64,000 nt of DNA from JAVBRU01 sp031547595 (GTDB taxonomy: Bacteria; Bacillota; Clostridia; Christensenellales; Aristaeellaceae). Under the pieces are notes generated by a model. The model saw nothing but the letters and a program-made list of their open reading frames with translations, searched no databases and was not told where the DNA came from. Positions 41,888 through 49,321 of this stretch are shown piece by piece (positions within the stretch are counted from its first letter, which is position 1; every line of letters begins with the position of its first letter). The stretch spans positions 1-64,000 of the forward strand of contig JAVBRU010000038.1 in NCBI GenBank assembly GCA_031547595.1, in the 5' to 3' direction. The position numbers and the translations under genes are program-made.

Positions 41888-42634
41888 TCAATCATTTGCG
41901 TAACGGGCACAAACTGTATTGTACGTATCCAATGTTCCAATGTCCACACATTCACCATCAAACACAAACGCCCGTACATCCCTTTGCTGATACAGCCAGG
42001 ATGGGAAATGGCCCGGCGCGTCAGGGCTGTGGCCCGCCGCCAGATAATCCTTCAGCAGGGGGAGCGTATCTTTGCGATAAATATAGGCGGCATATACGGC
42101 TGTCTTGCTCTTGGGCTGCGCCGGCTTTTCTTCCAGATCCAGCACCCGGCCTTCTTGATCCAGAAGGGCCACCGCATAGCGCGTGCATTCCTCCACCGTT
42201 TTCTCCTCATGGGCCAGCAGCAAATCCCTGCCGTAATGCCGGAAATCCGCATAGAACTCCTGCCAATCGAAGGTACAGAAGGTGTCCGAGGCAGTGATCA
42301 GCACATCGTCATTCAAATGCGCCTGATCAATCACATACTGAATATCGCCCAGTGCGCCCAGTCTGGTATCGTTGGACAGGGTGCCGTCATCCCAGACAAT
42401 AAACTTCACACGCGGCCAGTTTTTTGAGGCATCCTTCGTCCATTCATCAAATACTTGCGCAAATTTGTGATTGGTCACCACATGCACTTCATCAATGGCC
42501 TCAATAGACACTATCTGTTCTGCCAGCCGATCCATGATGGTTTTGCTGCCCACCTTGAGCAGCGCTTTCGGCCAATCCTTGGTCAATGGATACAGCCGGG
42601 TGGCATACCCTGCCGCCAGAATAATGGCTTTCAT
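41888..42634 (-). CDS. Nucleotidyltransferase (sugar-phosphate or choline-phosphate NTP transferase family)
   Basis: The 248-residue protein begins with AIILAAGYATRLYPLTKDWPKALLKVG, the NTP-binding signature of sugar-1-phosphate and choline/aminoethyl-phosphate nucleotidyltransferases (broken here over residues 3-30). Metal-binding segments follow at DVLITASDTFCTFD near 105 and VDIGTLDTYN near 235. It makes an activated sugar or alcohol as NDP-derivative in the cytoplasm. It lies 13 bases after a glycosyltransferase gene, so the two may work in one surface- or metabolite-decoration step. The ATG at 42634 has AGAGG eight bases upstream; a longer frame lies inside the previous gene. The specific substrate is not readable. 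Confidence 0.8.
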   Translation of the reverse strand: MKAIILAAGYATRLYPLTKDWPKALLKVGSKTIMDRLAEQIVSIEAIDEVHVVTNHKFAQVFDEWTKDASKNWPRVKFIVWDDGTLSNDTRLGALGDIQYVIDQAHLNDDVLITASDTFCTFDWQEFYADFRHYGRDLLLAHEEKTVEECTRYAVALLDQEGRVLDLEEKPAQPKSKTAVYAAYIYRKDTLPLLKDYLAAGHSPDAPGHFPSWLYQQRDVRAFVFDGECVDIGTLDTYNTVCARYAND

Positions 42635-42647
42635 TGCAATATACCTC

Positions 42648-43832
42648 TTACTGTTTAGCCGCGTAATCCATGATCCGCTGCGCGGCCGAGGCAGTGGTAT
42701 CGCCAGAAAGCATCTTGTCGCGCATGGCATCCGCCCGCTCCTGCAGGTCTTTGTCATGAAGCATTTTTACAATGCGCTCCCGCAGCAGCTCCACAGTCAC
42801 CTGACGCTTGTCAATCACAGCTTCGCCCAGACCCAGCTCCTGCATGCGCATAGCGGTCAGCACCTGCTCGCCCATTTGGGGCATGGCTAGCATGGGAATC
42901 GCATAATACACCGCTTCCATAACAGAGCCGATGCCGGCATGGGTCAGGAAAAGCGACGTGCGCTCCAGCACCTCCAGCTGGGGCAAGAATGCGTATACCT
43001 GCATGTTGGCTGGCAGCTCGCCCAAATCCTCTGGCTTGATATTGCTGCCAATGGAAGCCACCACATTCACAGGCAAATCCTTCACAGCCTGGCCGAGCAT
43101 GATATAAAACTCCGGCCAGTTGTTAAACAGCGTGCCCAGGGAAGAGTAAATCAGCGGCTTGTCATTCTCGGGCGGGTTCCAGCTGGCACCAATGCGCTTG
43201 ATAATCTGCGCGCCCGCAAACACAAAGGTGTCGTCAAAGGTTTCGCCTGCGGGTTGAAAATCCTTTTGCACGGCCACGATATTCAGGCCGCACTTGGATC
43301 CGCCGAAAATTTCCCGCATGCCAAAGTGTTCCACGCCATACTTTTCCGAAAGCTCATCCGCCAGCTTGCTGGCCTGGATCCTGGCAGGGTTGCTGTCCGG
43401 CACCTTGGGCAGATTGGCGGATACATCAAAATACTGGTTGGAGGCATAGCTGGTAAACATCTGTACAAAGGGCACCTGCAACGCGCTTGCAGCCAAGCGA
43501 CCGGAGATCGCCAACGTATCGGTGACCATCGCTGCTGGCATATCAGCACGCAACACTGCCAAAATCTGCTCAACTGCTGCCGCGCCTTCCGAAAGAAAAC
43601 GCAGCGGAAGCTCTGCATCCATATTCTTGCCCACGTCTTTATCCGCTTTGCCCTGATCCGTCAGCACAGTGTCCACCGGGCTGAAAGAAGCGCCCACGGC
43701 ATCCACCATCGACCGGAAGTTTTCCGAGGTAAAGTATGTTACGCGAACACCGCGCTTAACAAGCTCAGCTACCAAAGGCAAAGATGCCAACACGTGGCCT
43801 GTAGCGCCCACTGATACATATGCGATATGCAT
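42648..43832 (-). CDS. UDP-glycosyltransferase, MGT/GT1 family
   Basis: The 394-residue protein opens with HIAYVSVGATGHVLASLPLV, typical of GT1 macrolide/UDP-glycosyltransferases, and its C-terminal half has the nucleotide-sugar binding region. The segments PLIYSSLGTLFNNWPEFYIM near 232 and LFLTHAGIGSVMEAVYYAIPMLAMPQMGEQ near 300-330 are the family signature, split here across residues. It transfers a sugar to a small hydrophobic acceptor in the cytoplasm. The ATG at 43832 has AAGGG nine bases upstream. The promoter carries the shared TGTCGGATA box, so a GT in the same regulon as esterases and glycosidases could detoxify released aglycones by re-glycosylation; this is inference. Confidence 0.85.
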   Translation of the reverse strand: MHIAYVSVGATGHVLASLPLVAELVKRGVRVTYFTSENFRSMVDAVGASFSPVDTVLTDQGKADKDVGKNMDAELPLRFLSEGAAAVEQILAVLRADMPAAMVTDTLAISGRLAASALQVPFVQMFTSYASNQYFDVSANLPKVPDSNPARIQASKLADELSEKYGVEHFGMREIFGGSKCGLNIVAVQKDFQPAGETFDDTFVFAGAQIIKRIGASWNPPENDKPLIYSSLGTLFNNWPEFYIMLGQAVKDLPVNVVASIGSNIKPEDLGELPANMQVYAFLPQLEVLERTSLFLTHAGIGSVMEAVYYAIPMLAMPQMGEQVLTAMRMQELGLGEAVIDKRQVTVELLRERIVKMLHDKDLQERADAMRDKMLSGDTTASAAQRIMDYAAKQ

Positions 43833-43868
43833 AATCATCATCCCTTCATACAATCATAGAATGTTACA

Positions 43869-43874
43869 ATCATA
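43869..43874 (-). promoter_or_regulatory. -10 element of the glycosyltransferase promoter
   Basis: TATGAT at 43869-43874 on the minus strand lies 37 bases before the start codon. No recognisable -35 is present; the box is 45 bases upstream. Confidence 0.5.
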
Positions 43875-43913
43875 ACCGTAAGCCTTCATTTTTTCCATGT
43901 AGGAATATTTGAA

Positions 43914-43935
43914 GTATCCGACAAATTATTAGAAC
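43914..43935 (-). promoter_or_regulatory. TGTCGGATA box, copy 6 (glycosyltransferase)
   Basis: The minus-strand sequence is TTCTAATAATTTGTCGGATA; the base after TGTC lies 45 bases upstream of the -10. The 250 bases from 43833 to 44082 otherwise hold only this promoter and the left flank of the integrated element; no gene is seen. Confidence 0.7.
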
Positions 43936-44082
43936 ACTTAAAAAGCAGCATTGCAGTCGACCAACCTGTAAAGTTGCTCTTTTTTCGTTCAAAACGCATT
44001 GCTTCTCTCCAAAGAAAGTGCACTCACCGCTTATGTAGCTGTTACCAAAGATGTGCGGACTATCAAAACGGAGGAAAATGCA

Positions 44083-44187
44083 ATGTCAAATCGCCCTCAT
44101 GTTATCGCATTTTATCTTGTTGACTTTTTTCCTGTTCTGAGTGATAGATATGCACAACCCTACCGTTCTGCATTGAAAGGAGCGTGA
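44083..44187 (+). CDS. Possible 34-residue leader-like protein of the element
   Basis: A short frame (MSNRPHVIAFYLVDFF and further to residue 34) has GGAGG eight bases before its ATG and ends four bases before the excisionase ATG. The ribosome binding site and tight spacing argue that it is translated and coupled. I do not recognise the sequence. It has a hydrophobic middle of about ten residues and no evident motif. It could be a regulatory leader peptide or a small element-borne protein. A small chance remains that it is only fortuitous. Confidence 0.35.
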   Translation: MSNRPHVIAFYLVDFFPVLSDRYAQPYRSALKGA

Positions 44188-44191
44188 CGGT

Positions 44192-44386
44192 ATGGAGATG
44201 GAAGAAATCAAACTGCTCAGCGCAAAGGAGGCAGGTGAGATTCTCGGCATCAACGCCAACGCCGTCTACGACCTTTGGAAGAAGAATCTGCTGGATTACT
44301 GGTGCCTTCATGGCACCAAAAAAACCAATCTCACGGCCATTGCCGACTTCCTTGAACGCACGAAAAACACGGAGATACAAGCATAA
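44192..44386 (+). CDS. Excisionase-like MerR-type HTH protein
   Basis: The 64-residue protein carries one winged-helix of the excisionase/HTH_17 type: LLSAKEAGEILGINANAVYDL, then WKKNLLDYWCLHGTKK as recognition and wing segments. Such proteins bend attachment-site DNA and steer a tyrosine integrase toward excision. It lies 15 bases before the integrase gene, the typical order in Tn916-like elements. AAGGAG lies nine bases before the ATG. The size and context fit; a role as regulator only is possible. Confidence 0.8.
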   Translation: MEMEEIKLLSAKEAGEILGINANAVYDLWKKNLLDYWCLHGTKKTNLTAIADFLERTKNTEIQA

Positions 44387-44401
44387 GTGGGAGATGATTG
44401 A

Positions 44402-45679
44402 ATGGGCACAATTTCGTATCGTAACCGGAACAAGGGGATTCTTGACAGCTCCGGAAAAGCACGCAAGCCCAACTGGGAGTATCGCTTTTATGGCGCAATG
44501 GTCAAGGGCGAGCGGCTTGCGTTTGCCAAGACCGGCTTCCCCACCAAGCAAGCTGCCATTGAGGCGGGAAGCAAGGCTTATCAGGAGTATATGAACGGCG
44601 GCGGTGTGTTCACCGAGTCCAACATGAGCTATTCCGATTGTCTGGACAGCTGGCTCAGCAACTATGTTGCCATCCGTTGCAATGACAACACCCGCCAGCA
44701 GTACAAGAAACGTCTGGATTTATACATTCGTCCGGAGCTTGGCAGGTACAAGCTGACAGCCATCAAGCGCGATTCCGTCCAGACGTTCCTCAATAGCATG
44801 TACAACAAGCACTTTTCACGAAACACCCTGGTAAATATGCTGGGGCTCGTATCCAGTTCTCTGCGATATGCCAAACGCCAGGGCTGGATACAGATCAACC
44901 CGGCAGACGACATCGACCTGCCCGCCACACGCCAATGCAAACAACTGAGAAGCTTAGTGCGCGAACCGGTACCGAAGTTCGTGCTCGACAAAATCTTCGA
45001 ACGCTTTCCCGAAGGCAGCCCAGCCCATATCCCCCTCATGCTGGCGCTCCACTGTGGATTGAGGCTGGGCGAAGCGTTTGGACTGACGTGGGAATATGTT
45101 GACTTGGCTTACGGAGTAATCTACGTTGAACAGCAGGTGCAATGGATCAATAAGATCAGCCAATGGCAGATTGTTCCGCCCAAATACGATTCAAAACGTC
45201 GCGTTAAGCTGGACGCAGTGATGTGGGAACTGCTCAAACGCGAGAAGAAACGTCAAATGAGCAGCCGGCAACAACTGGGGCAAAACTATCAGCAAGTGTT
45301 CATTGATTCGGATGACTTTCTGAACAACGAGCAGCGCGGCGTCCCGATTGCACTCGTTACGGTGCGCGAGAATGGCACCTACATCACCCCGCATGCAACC
45401 GCACACTACAACCATGTAATCAAAATAGAGTTGGGCTATCCCAAGTTCGACTTTCATTCCCTGCGCCACACCCACGCCACCGACCTGTGCGAGGCGGGTG
45501 TGAACATCAAGGAGATTCAGCGCAGGCTGGGCCACAAAACCATGGAGGTCACCAGCAAACGCTACATCCACGCCACCGACCTAATGGAAACCCAATCAGT
45601 GGATTTGATGAACAAGATGTATACGGTTGAAGATGACGCGATCGGGGATTTCGATAACATAGTTTATCTCAGAAGATAA
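44402..45679 (+). CDS. Tyrosine recombinase (Tn916-type integrase)
   Basis: The 425-residue integrase has an N-terminal arm-binding region, a core-binding domain (about 65-160) and a catalytic domain. The catalytic residues are visible: Arg in HCGLRLGEAFG (near 221), HSLRHTHATDL (His-x-x-Arg, near 353), the second His in LGHKTMEVTSKRYIH, and the nucleophile Tyr in the same segment (near 389). It cuts and rejoins attachment DNA to integrate or excise the element. It is complete, so the element may still move. Length and motifs match Tn916 Int. A strong 12-bp-stem hairpin with partial T-run follows the stop. Confidence 0.92.
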   Translation: MGTISYRNRNKGILDSSGKARKPNWEYRFYGAMVKGERLAFAKTGFPTKQAAIEAGSKAYQEYMNGGGVFTESNMSYSDCLDSWLSNYVAIRCNDNTRQQYKKRLDLYIRPELGRYKLTAIKRDSVQTFLNSMYNKHFSRNTLVNMLGLVSSSLRYAKRQGWIQINPADDIDLPATRQCKQLRSLVREPVPKFVLDKIFERFPEGSPAHIPLMLALHCGLRLGEAFGLTWEYVDLAYGVIYVEQQVQWINKISQWQIVPPKYDSKRRVKLDAVMWELLKREKKRQMSSRQQLGQNYQQVFIDSDDFLNNEQRGVPIALVTVRENGTYITPHATAHYNHVIKIELGYPKFDFHSLRHTHATDLCEAGVNIKEIQRRLGHKTMEVTSKRYIHATDLMETQSVDLMNKMYTVEDDAIGDFDNIVYLRR

Positions 45680-45690
45680 GCTATATCAAC

Positions 45691-45735
45691 AAAACAAGCT
45701 CCGAGCGGCAATGTCGTGGAGCTTGTTTTGAATAT
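45691..45735 (+). terminator. Terminator after the integrase gene
   Basis: A 12-bp perfect stem (45691-45702 with 45718-45729) ends in TTTT, then GAATATTGTTT. It separates the integrase transcript from the cargo gene. Confidence 0.75.
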
Positions 45736-45790
45736 TGTTTATAAGCAAACAATGGACTACACATTTATCTTGGGGGCACTTTGCATGCTA

Positions 45791-45819
45791 TTGCTGTTTC
45801 TAACAAAATAGCTTATAAT
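45791..45819 (+). promoter_or_regulatory. Promoter of the HEPN cargo gene
   Basis: TTGCTG (45791-45796), 17 bases, TATAAT (45814-45819). Its independence from the integrase transcript fits constitutive expression of a defence cargo. A dyad ATTGTTT/AAACAAT lies near 45735-45754. Confidence 0.65.
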
Positions 45820-45874
45820 ACAATATATAATCACAAGATATATAACTATCAAAACAGATATGGGAGAATTAAAG

Positions 45875-46936
45875 ATGAACTGCAAAAAAGGTATCTTACA
45901 TTTGCTAAATCAATATAAGCCTTTGAATGATAGTTTTAAAGAATCTATATCATTGAAGTATCTTGACGAGTCGTCAAAGGAAATCAATTATGAAGCCATG
46001 ATTGAAAAATCCGGCATTGAAGTTTCAATAACTATTGCTGTAAACAAATATATTGACACTGATTTTATCTTTCAACGTATGCTTGATGTGATGCGTTTTG
46101 AGATGCTTTTCACAGGCTGTTTTTATACGATTGATTCATTACAACTTTTCGATGTAAAAGAACCTTTAGTAGATGTGGAAAAAAAGGAAAAAGCTATTGT
46201 TGATACTATGCTAGAATGTTATTACAGCATGGATGCAACAAACAAGTGCAACTATTACTTCCTTGAAATGAAATCAGGTGTCTATAAAGAATATTATCAA
46301 AAGTGGATTGATCTTGAAAGAAAAATCGCCATGCCTTTTAGGTTGTACCTATATGCTATTTCGCGAATAAAGTATGTCAATGACATTAGAGTAGCATATA
46401 TCGTTGCTTTCTTAGAGGCATTATCAAAACAACCAGAAATAATAGCGAAGAATAATAACCCAATCATTGAACAGTTCCTCAAAGATGCGCTCACATCCTT
46501 AAATAATTGCAACTTAATCAAGGATGCCGAAAATATTGCTAGTCGCAAAAACCTTGCTCGAAGAATGCAACAAACACTATGCAGCTTTATGAATAACGAT
46601 TACATTTCAGAAAAAATAAATATTCTAATAAGCTCTTACCATGATGGCATTTTTAAGAAGGAGTTCACCAGTTGTGAACCCGTCTTCCTTGACATGTTCA
46701 ACAGTACTCGTAATTTCATATTTCATGGAGCTACCAGAAGTAGAGGACTAAGATTTAATGGTAAAGAAAACACGCTTTATGCGCTGAAGCTCCAACTGTT
46801 TGTAAGACATTTGATTCTCCAGGAAATTGGCTACGATGTGTCGCAATACAGGATTGCTTTGGATAATCATATTAATGCTCTTAACGAATGGAATGGGGTT
46901 TTAGATCATATGTTGGATCGACTCAATAATAAGTAA
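45875..46936 (+). CDS. HEPN-type protein, ApeA-like candidate anti-phage ribonuclease
   Basis: The 353-residue protein has strongly AT-rich codon use, unlike the GC-rich genes around it, so it was acquired horizontally. The C-terminal part contains NSTRNFIFHGATRSRG, with Arg 279 and His 284 in the R-x4-H arrangement that forms the active site of HEPN ribonucleases. Helices expected around such a core are predicted on both sides. The N-terminal half (1-180) has no domain I recognise. ApeA-type single-gene defence proteins have this size and layout, a variable N-terminal sensor and a C-terminal HEPN, and cleave RNA upon phage infection. No toxin-antitoxin partner is present. The ATG at 45875 has GGGAGAA six bases upstream; an ATG five codons earlier lacks one. 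Confidence 0.6.
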   Translation: MNCKKGILHLLNQYKPLNDSFKESISLKYLDESSKEINYEAMIEKSGIEVSITIAVNKYIDTDFIFQRMLDVMRFEMLFTGCFYTIDSLQLFDVKEPLVDVEKKEKAIVDTMLECYYSMDATNKCNYYFLEMKSGVYKEYYQKWIDLERKIAMPFRLYLYAISRIKYVNDIRVAYIVAFLEALSKQPEIIAKNNNPIIEQFLKDALTSLNNCNLIKDAENIASRKNLARRMQQTLCSFMNNDYISEKINILISSYHDGIFKKEFTSCEPVFLDMFNSTRNFIFHGATRSRGLRFNGKENTLYALKLQLFVRHLILQEIGYDVSQYRIALDNHINALNEWNGVLDHMLDRLNNK

Positions 46937-47005
46937 TGAAAAATGCAGTTTTGCCTTCTGCATTAAGCAACACAGTAAACCAAACTATAAGTCTCCAAAA
47001 AATTT

Positions 47006-47027
47006 TGCGGACAAAATGCGGACAAAA
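47006..47027 (+). repeat. Tandem 11-base repeat at the right side of the element
   Basis: TGCGGACAAAA occurs twice head-to-tail without a gap. Such short direct repeats near an integrase element are typical of arm-type integrase binding sites. A partial match (TGTGCGGACTA) lies near 44052 on the left side. Confidence 0.5.
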
Positions 47028-47094
47028 GTGCAATTTTTGAAAACCGACAAAATAGTCATTTCACAATAATGAAATATGCATCAAAAATAGTTGC

Positions 47095-47126
47095 AAAAAA
47101 GGAGCCCATCCTTACGGATAAGCCCC
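47095..47126 (-). terminator. Terminator after the GGGtGRT gene
   Basis: GGAGCCCATCC (47101-47111) pairs over 11 positions, with G-U pairs, with 47116-47126. The minus-strand U-tract is TTTTTTGC. It lies 17 bases after the stop codon. Confidence 0.75.
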
Positions 47127-47142
47127 CTGTTTTGCAATAATC

Positions 47143-48141
47143 TTATTTGCCGGCTTCTTCGATCGCCACAGCCACAGCCACGGTCGCGCCGACCATGGGG
47201 TTGTTGCCCATACCGATCAGGCCCATCATCTCCACGTGCGCAGGCACAGAAGAGCTGCCCGCGAACTGCGCATCGCCATGCATACGGCCCATGGTGTCGG
47301 TCATGCCATAGCTGGCGGGGCCGGCGGCCATATTATCTGGATGCAGGGTGCGGCCCGTGCCGCCGCCGGAGGCCACGGAGAAGTACTTCTTGCCGTTTTC
47401 CATCGCCCACTTTTTGTAGGTGCCGGCCACGGGGTGCTGGAAACGGGTGGGGTTGGTGGAGTTGCCGGTGATGGACACGTCCACTTTCTCCGCGCGCATG
47501 ATGGCAACGCCTTCGTTGACATCGTCGGAGCCATAGCAGCGCACCTTGGCTTTTTCGCCGCTGGAGAACGCGGTTTCCTTGACGATATTCAGCGCACCGG
47601 TGGAATAGTCATACTGCGTTTGCACGTAGGTGAAGCCGTTGATGCGGCTGATGACATATGCGGCGTCCTTGCCCAGGCCGTTGAGGATGACCTTCAAAGG
47701 CTCCTTGCGGACTTTATTGGCGGTGCGGGCGATGCCAATCGCGCCCTCAGCGGCGGCGAAGGACTCGTGCCCGGCGAGGAATGCGAAGCACTTGGTGTCT
47801 TCACGCAGCAGCATAGCGCCGAGGTTCCCGTGGCCGATGCCCACTTCGCGCTGGTCTGCCACAGAGCCGGGGATGCAAAACGCCTGCAGGCCCAGGCCAA
47901 TGGCCTCGGCAGCGTCGGCGGCGTTGGTGATGCCCTTTTTGACGGCGATGCCGGCGCCCAGGATGTACGCCCACACGGCGTTTTCAAAGGCGATGGGCTG
48001 AATGCCGCGCACAATGGCGTCCACATCGATGCCCTTGGCGGTCAGCATGTCTTTCACTTCGTCCAGAGAGGAAAAGCTGTATTCCGCCAGCACTTTTTCG
48101 ATTTTCGCGATGCGGCGCTCGTACCCTTCAAACTTTGCCAT
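47143..48141 (-). CDS. GGGtGRT protein (uncharacterised partner of an Fe-S scaffold-like protein)
   Basis: The 332-residue protein carries the motif ASGGGTGRTLHPDN near residue 265, which defines the widely conserved but uncharacterised GGGtGRT family of anaerobes. Other family-like segments are PGSVADQREVGIGHGNLGAM near 90-110 and FLAGHESFAAAEGAIGIARTA near 120-140. It is soluble and has no signal peptide. The gene lies 15 bases after the scaffold-like gene, and the two are usually adjacent, so they probably act together in iron-sulfur chemistry. What reaction it carries out is not known. It ends at a clear terminator, so the pair forms its own two-gene operon. Confidence 0.85.
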   Translation of the reverse strand: MAKFEGYERRIAKIEKVLAEYSFSSLDEVKDMLTAKGIDVDAIVRGIQPIAFENAVWAYILGAGIAVKKGITNAADAAEAIGLGLQAFCIPGSVADQREVGIGHGNLGAMLLREDTKCFAFLAGHESFAAAEGAIGIARTANKVRKEPLKVILNGLGKDAAYVISRINGFTYVQTQYDYSTGALNIVKETAFSSGEKAKVRCYGSDDVNEGVAIMRAEKVDVSITGNSTNPTRFQHPVAGTYKKWAMENGKKYFSVASGGGTGRTLHPDNMAAGPASYGMTDTMGRMHGDAQFAGSSSVPAHVEMMGLIGMGNNPMVGATVAVAVAIEEAGK

Positions 48142-48156
48142 ATTGCTTTTCCCTCC

Positions 48157-48849
48157 TTACTGATGACGCGGGTCGATGTATTCGGCGGCTTCGGCGAAGC
48201 GGCCGTACGTGCCCACGTTCTTTTCAAAGGCTTCCTTGGGATCGGTGCCCTTTTTGATGGCTTCCATCATTTTGCCTAGGTGGCAGAACTGATAGCCGAT
48301 CACCTCGCGGTTCTCGTCCAGGGCGATCTTCATGATATAGCCCTCGGCCATTTCGAGGTAACGAACGCCCTTATCCAGGGTGCTGTACATGGTGCCCACC
48401 TGGCTGCGCAGGCCCTTGCCCAGGTCTTCCAGGCCAGCGCCGATGGGCAGGCCGTCCTCAGAGAACGCGCTTTGGGTGCGGCCGTAGGCGATCTGCAGGA
48501 ACAGCTCGCGCATGGCGGTATTGATGGCATCGCATACCAGGTCGGTGTTCAGCGCTTCCAGCACAGTTTTGCCGGGCAGGAATTCTGCGGCCATGCCGGC
48601 GGAGTGCGTCATGCCGGAGCAGCCGATGGTTTCCACCAGGGCTTCCTGGATGATGCCTTCTTTGACGTTGAGGGTGAGCTTGCAGGCACCCTGCTGGGGT
48701 GCGCACCAGCCGATGCCGTGGGTCAGGCCGGAAATATCTTTGATTTCACGGGATTGTACCCATCTTCCTTCTTCGGGGATAGGCGCGGGGCCGTGGTTCG
48801 GGCCCTTCTTCACACATACCATTTCTTCCACTTCGCGGGAATATTGCAT
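48157..48849 (-). CDS. Iron-sulfur cluster scaffold-like protein (NifU/IscU N-domain)
   Basis: The 230-residue protein shows an IscU/NifU-type fold in its first 130 residues. A Cys is in GWCAPQQGACKLTLNV near 47-62, the next in VETIGCSGMTHSAGMA near 75, and another in DLVCDAINTAMRE near 105. These are the positions of the scaffold cysteines, although the flanking residues differ from housekeeping IscU. A C-terminal segment of about 90 residues (FCHLGKMMEAIKKGTDPKEAF) is specific to this subgroup. It starts at ATG 48849 with AAGGAGG about ten bases upstream, and the GGGtGRT gene follows. It is likely to hold or transfer an Fe-S cluster for that partner. Confidence 0.85.
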   Translation of the reverse strand: MQYSREVEEMVCVKKGPNHGPAPIPEEGRWVQSREIKDISGLTHGIGWCAPQQGACKLTLNVKEGIIQEALVETIGCSGMTHSAGMAAEFLPGKTVLEALNTDLVCDAINTAMRELFLQIAYGRTQSAFSEDGLPIGAGLEDLGKGLRSQVGTMYSTLDKGVRYLEMAEGYIMKIALDENREVIGYQFCHLGKMMEAIKKGTDPKEAFEKNVGTYGRFAEAAEYIDPRHQ

Positions 48850-48960
48850 GGATTGAAGTCCTCCTTGTGTTGGTATTGACAAACAGACCAATTATAGCAC
48901 ATTTTTTGCCGCGTTAAAAGGGGGCAACCACTTTTTTATGCACATTTTGATGTTTTCCAC

Positions 48961-49000
48961 AAAAAAACCGCCCCTGCGCCGGCAGAAGCGGTTTTTTTAT
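48961..49000 (-). terminator. Terminator after the zinc-ribbon gene
   Basis: AAAACCGC at 48964-48971 pairs with GCGGTTTT at 48988-48995, and CCGGC-type bases form the loop. A seven-T run follows on the minus strand. It lies 10 bases after the stop. Confidence 0.8.
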
Positions 49001-49008
49001 GCGGAGAA

Positions 49009-49293
49009 TTAACGGCGCTGCATAGCGGCGTAGCACTCGCTGCAATACACGGGGCGGTCTTCCTTGGGCTGGAAGGGAACCTGCGTCTGCGCGCCGCAAT
49101 TGGCACACTGTGCGCTGTACATCTGGCGTGCACCGCCGCCATTGTTGCGGGCGGATTTGTGGGACTGACGGCAATCGCGGCAACGGGTCGGCTCGTTCTG
49201 AAAACCCTTTTCAGCGTAGAATTCCTGCTCACCGGCTGTGAACACGAATTCGTTACCACAGTCACGGCACACCATTGTTTTGTCCTGATACAT
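49009..49293 (-). CDS. Double zinc-ribbon protein (zf-trcl type)
   Basis: The 94-residue protein has two zinc-binding ribbons: CRDCGNEFVFTAGEQ then CRDCRQSHK (residues 9-45), and CANCGAQTQVPFQP then CSECYAAMQ (63-90). Both ribbons have intact CxxC pairs. Small proteins of this type (zf-trcl/CxxC_CxxC_SSSS) are common in Clostridia and have no established role; RNA or ribosome binding is often suggested. It is downstream of, and probably in the same transcript as, the structured RNA at 49322-49535, with no terminator between. AGGGGG lies six bases before the ATG. It ends in a strong terminator. Confidence 0.82.
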   Translation of the reverse strand: MYQDKTMVCRDCGNEFVFTAGEQEFYAEKGFQNEPTRCRDCRQSHKSARNNGGGARQMYSAQCANCGAQTQVPFQPKEDRPVYCSECYAAMQRR

Positions 49294-49321
49294 GAATATG
49301 CTTCCCCCTGAATATGATGTT

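Larger units (their letters stand above)
44083..47027 (+). mobile_element. Small integrative element with excisionase, integrase and HEPN cargo
   Basis: Three plus-strand genes in a minus-strand neighbourhood form a unit: a MerR-type excisionase (44192), a tyrosine integrase (44402) and an AT-rich cargo gene (45875). Tandem 11-base repeats at 47006-47027 mark the right side. The exact ends are not defined: I found no convincing direct repeat between 43850-44080 and 46940-47100. The lack of conjugation or replication genes means it would depend on a helper or has decayed to a simple integrated cassette. Confidence 0.7.

Noticed and set aside
43850..47100. Direct repeats as attachment sites of the integrated element
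   Set aside because: Only short matches such as CCGACAAA were found on both sides; they are too short to call attL and attR.
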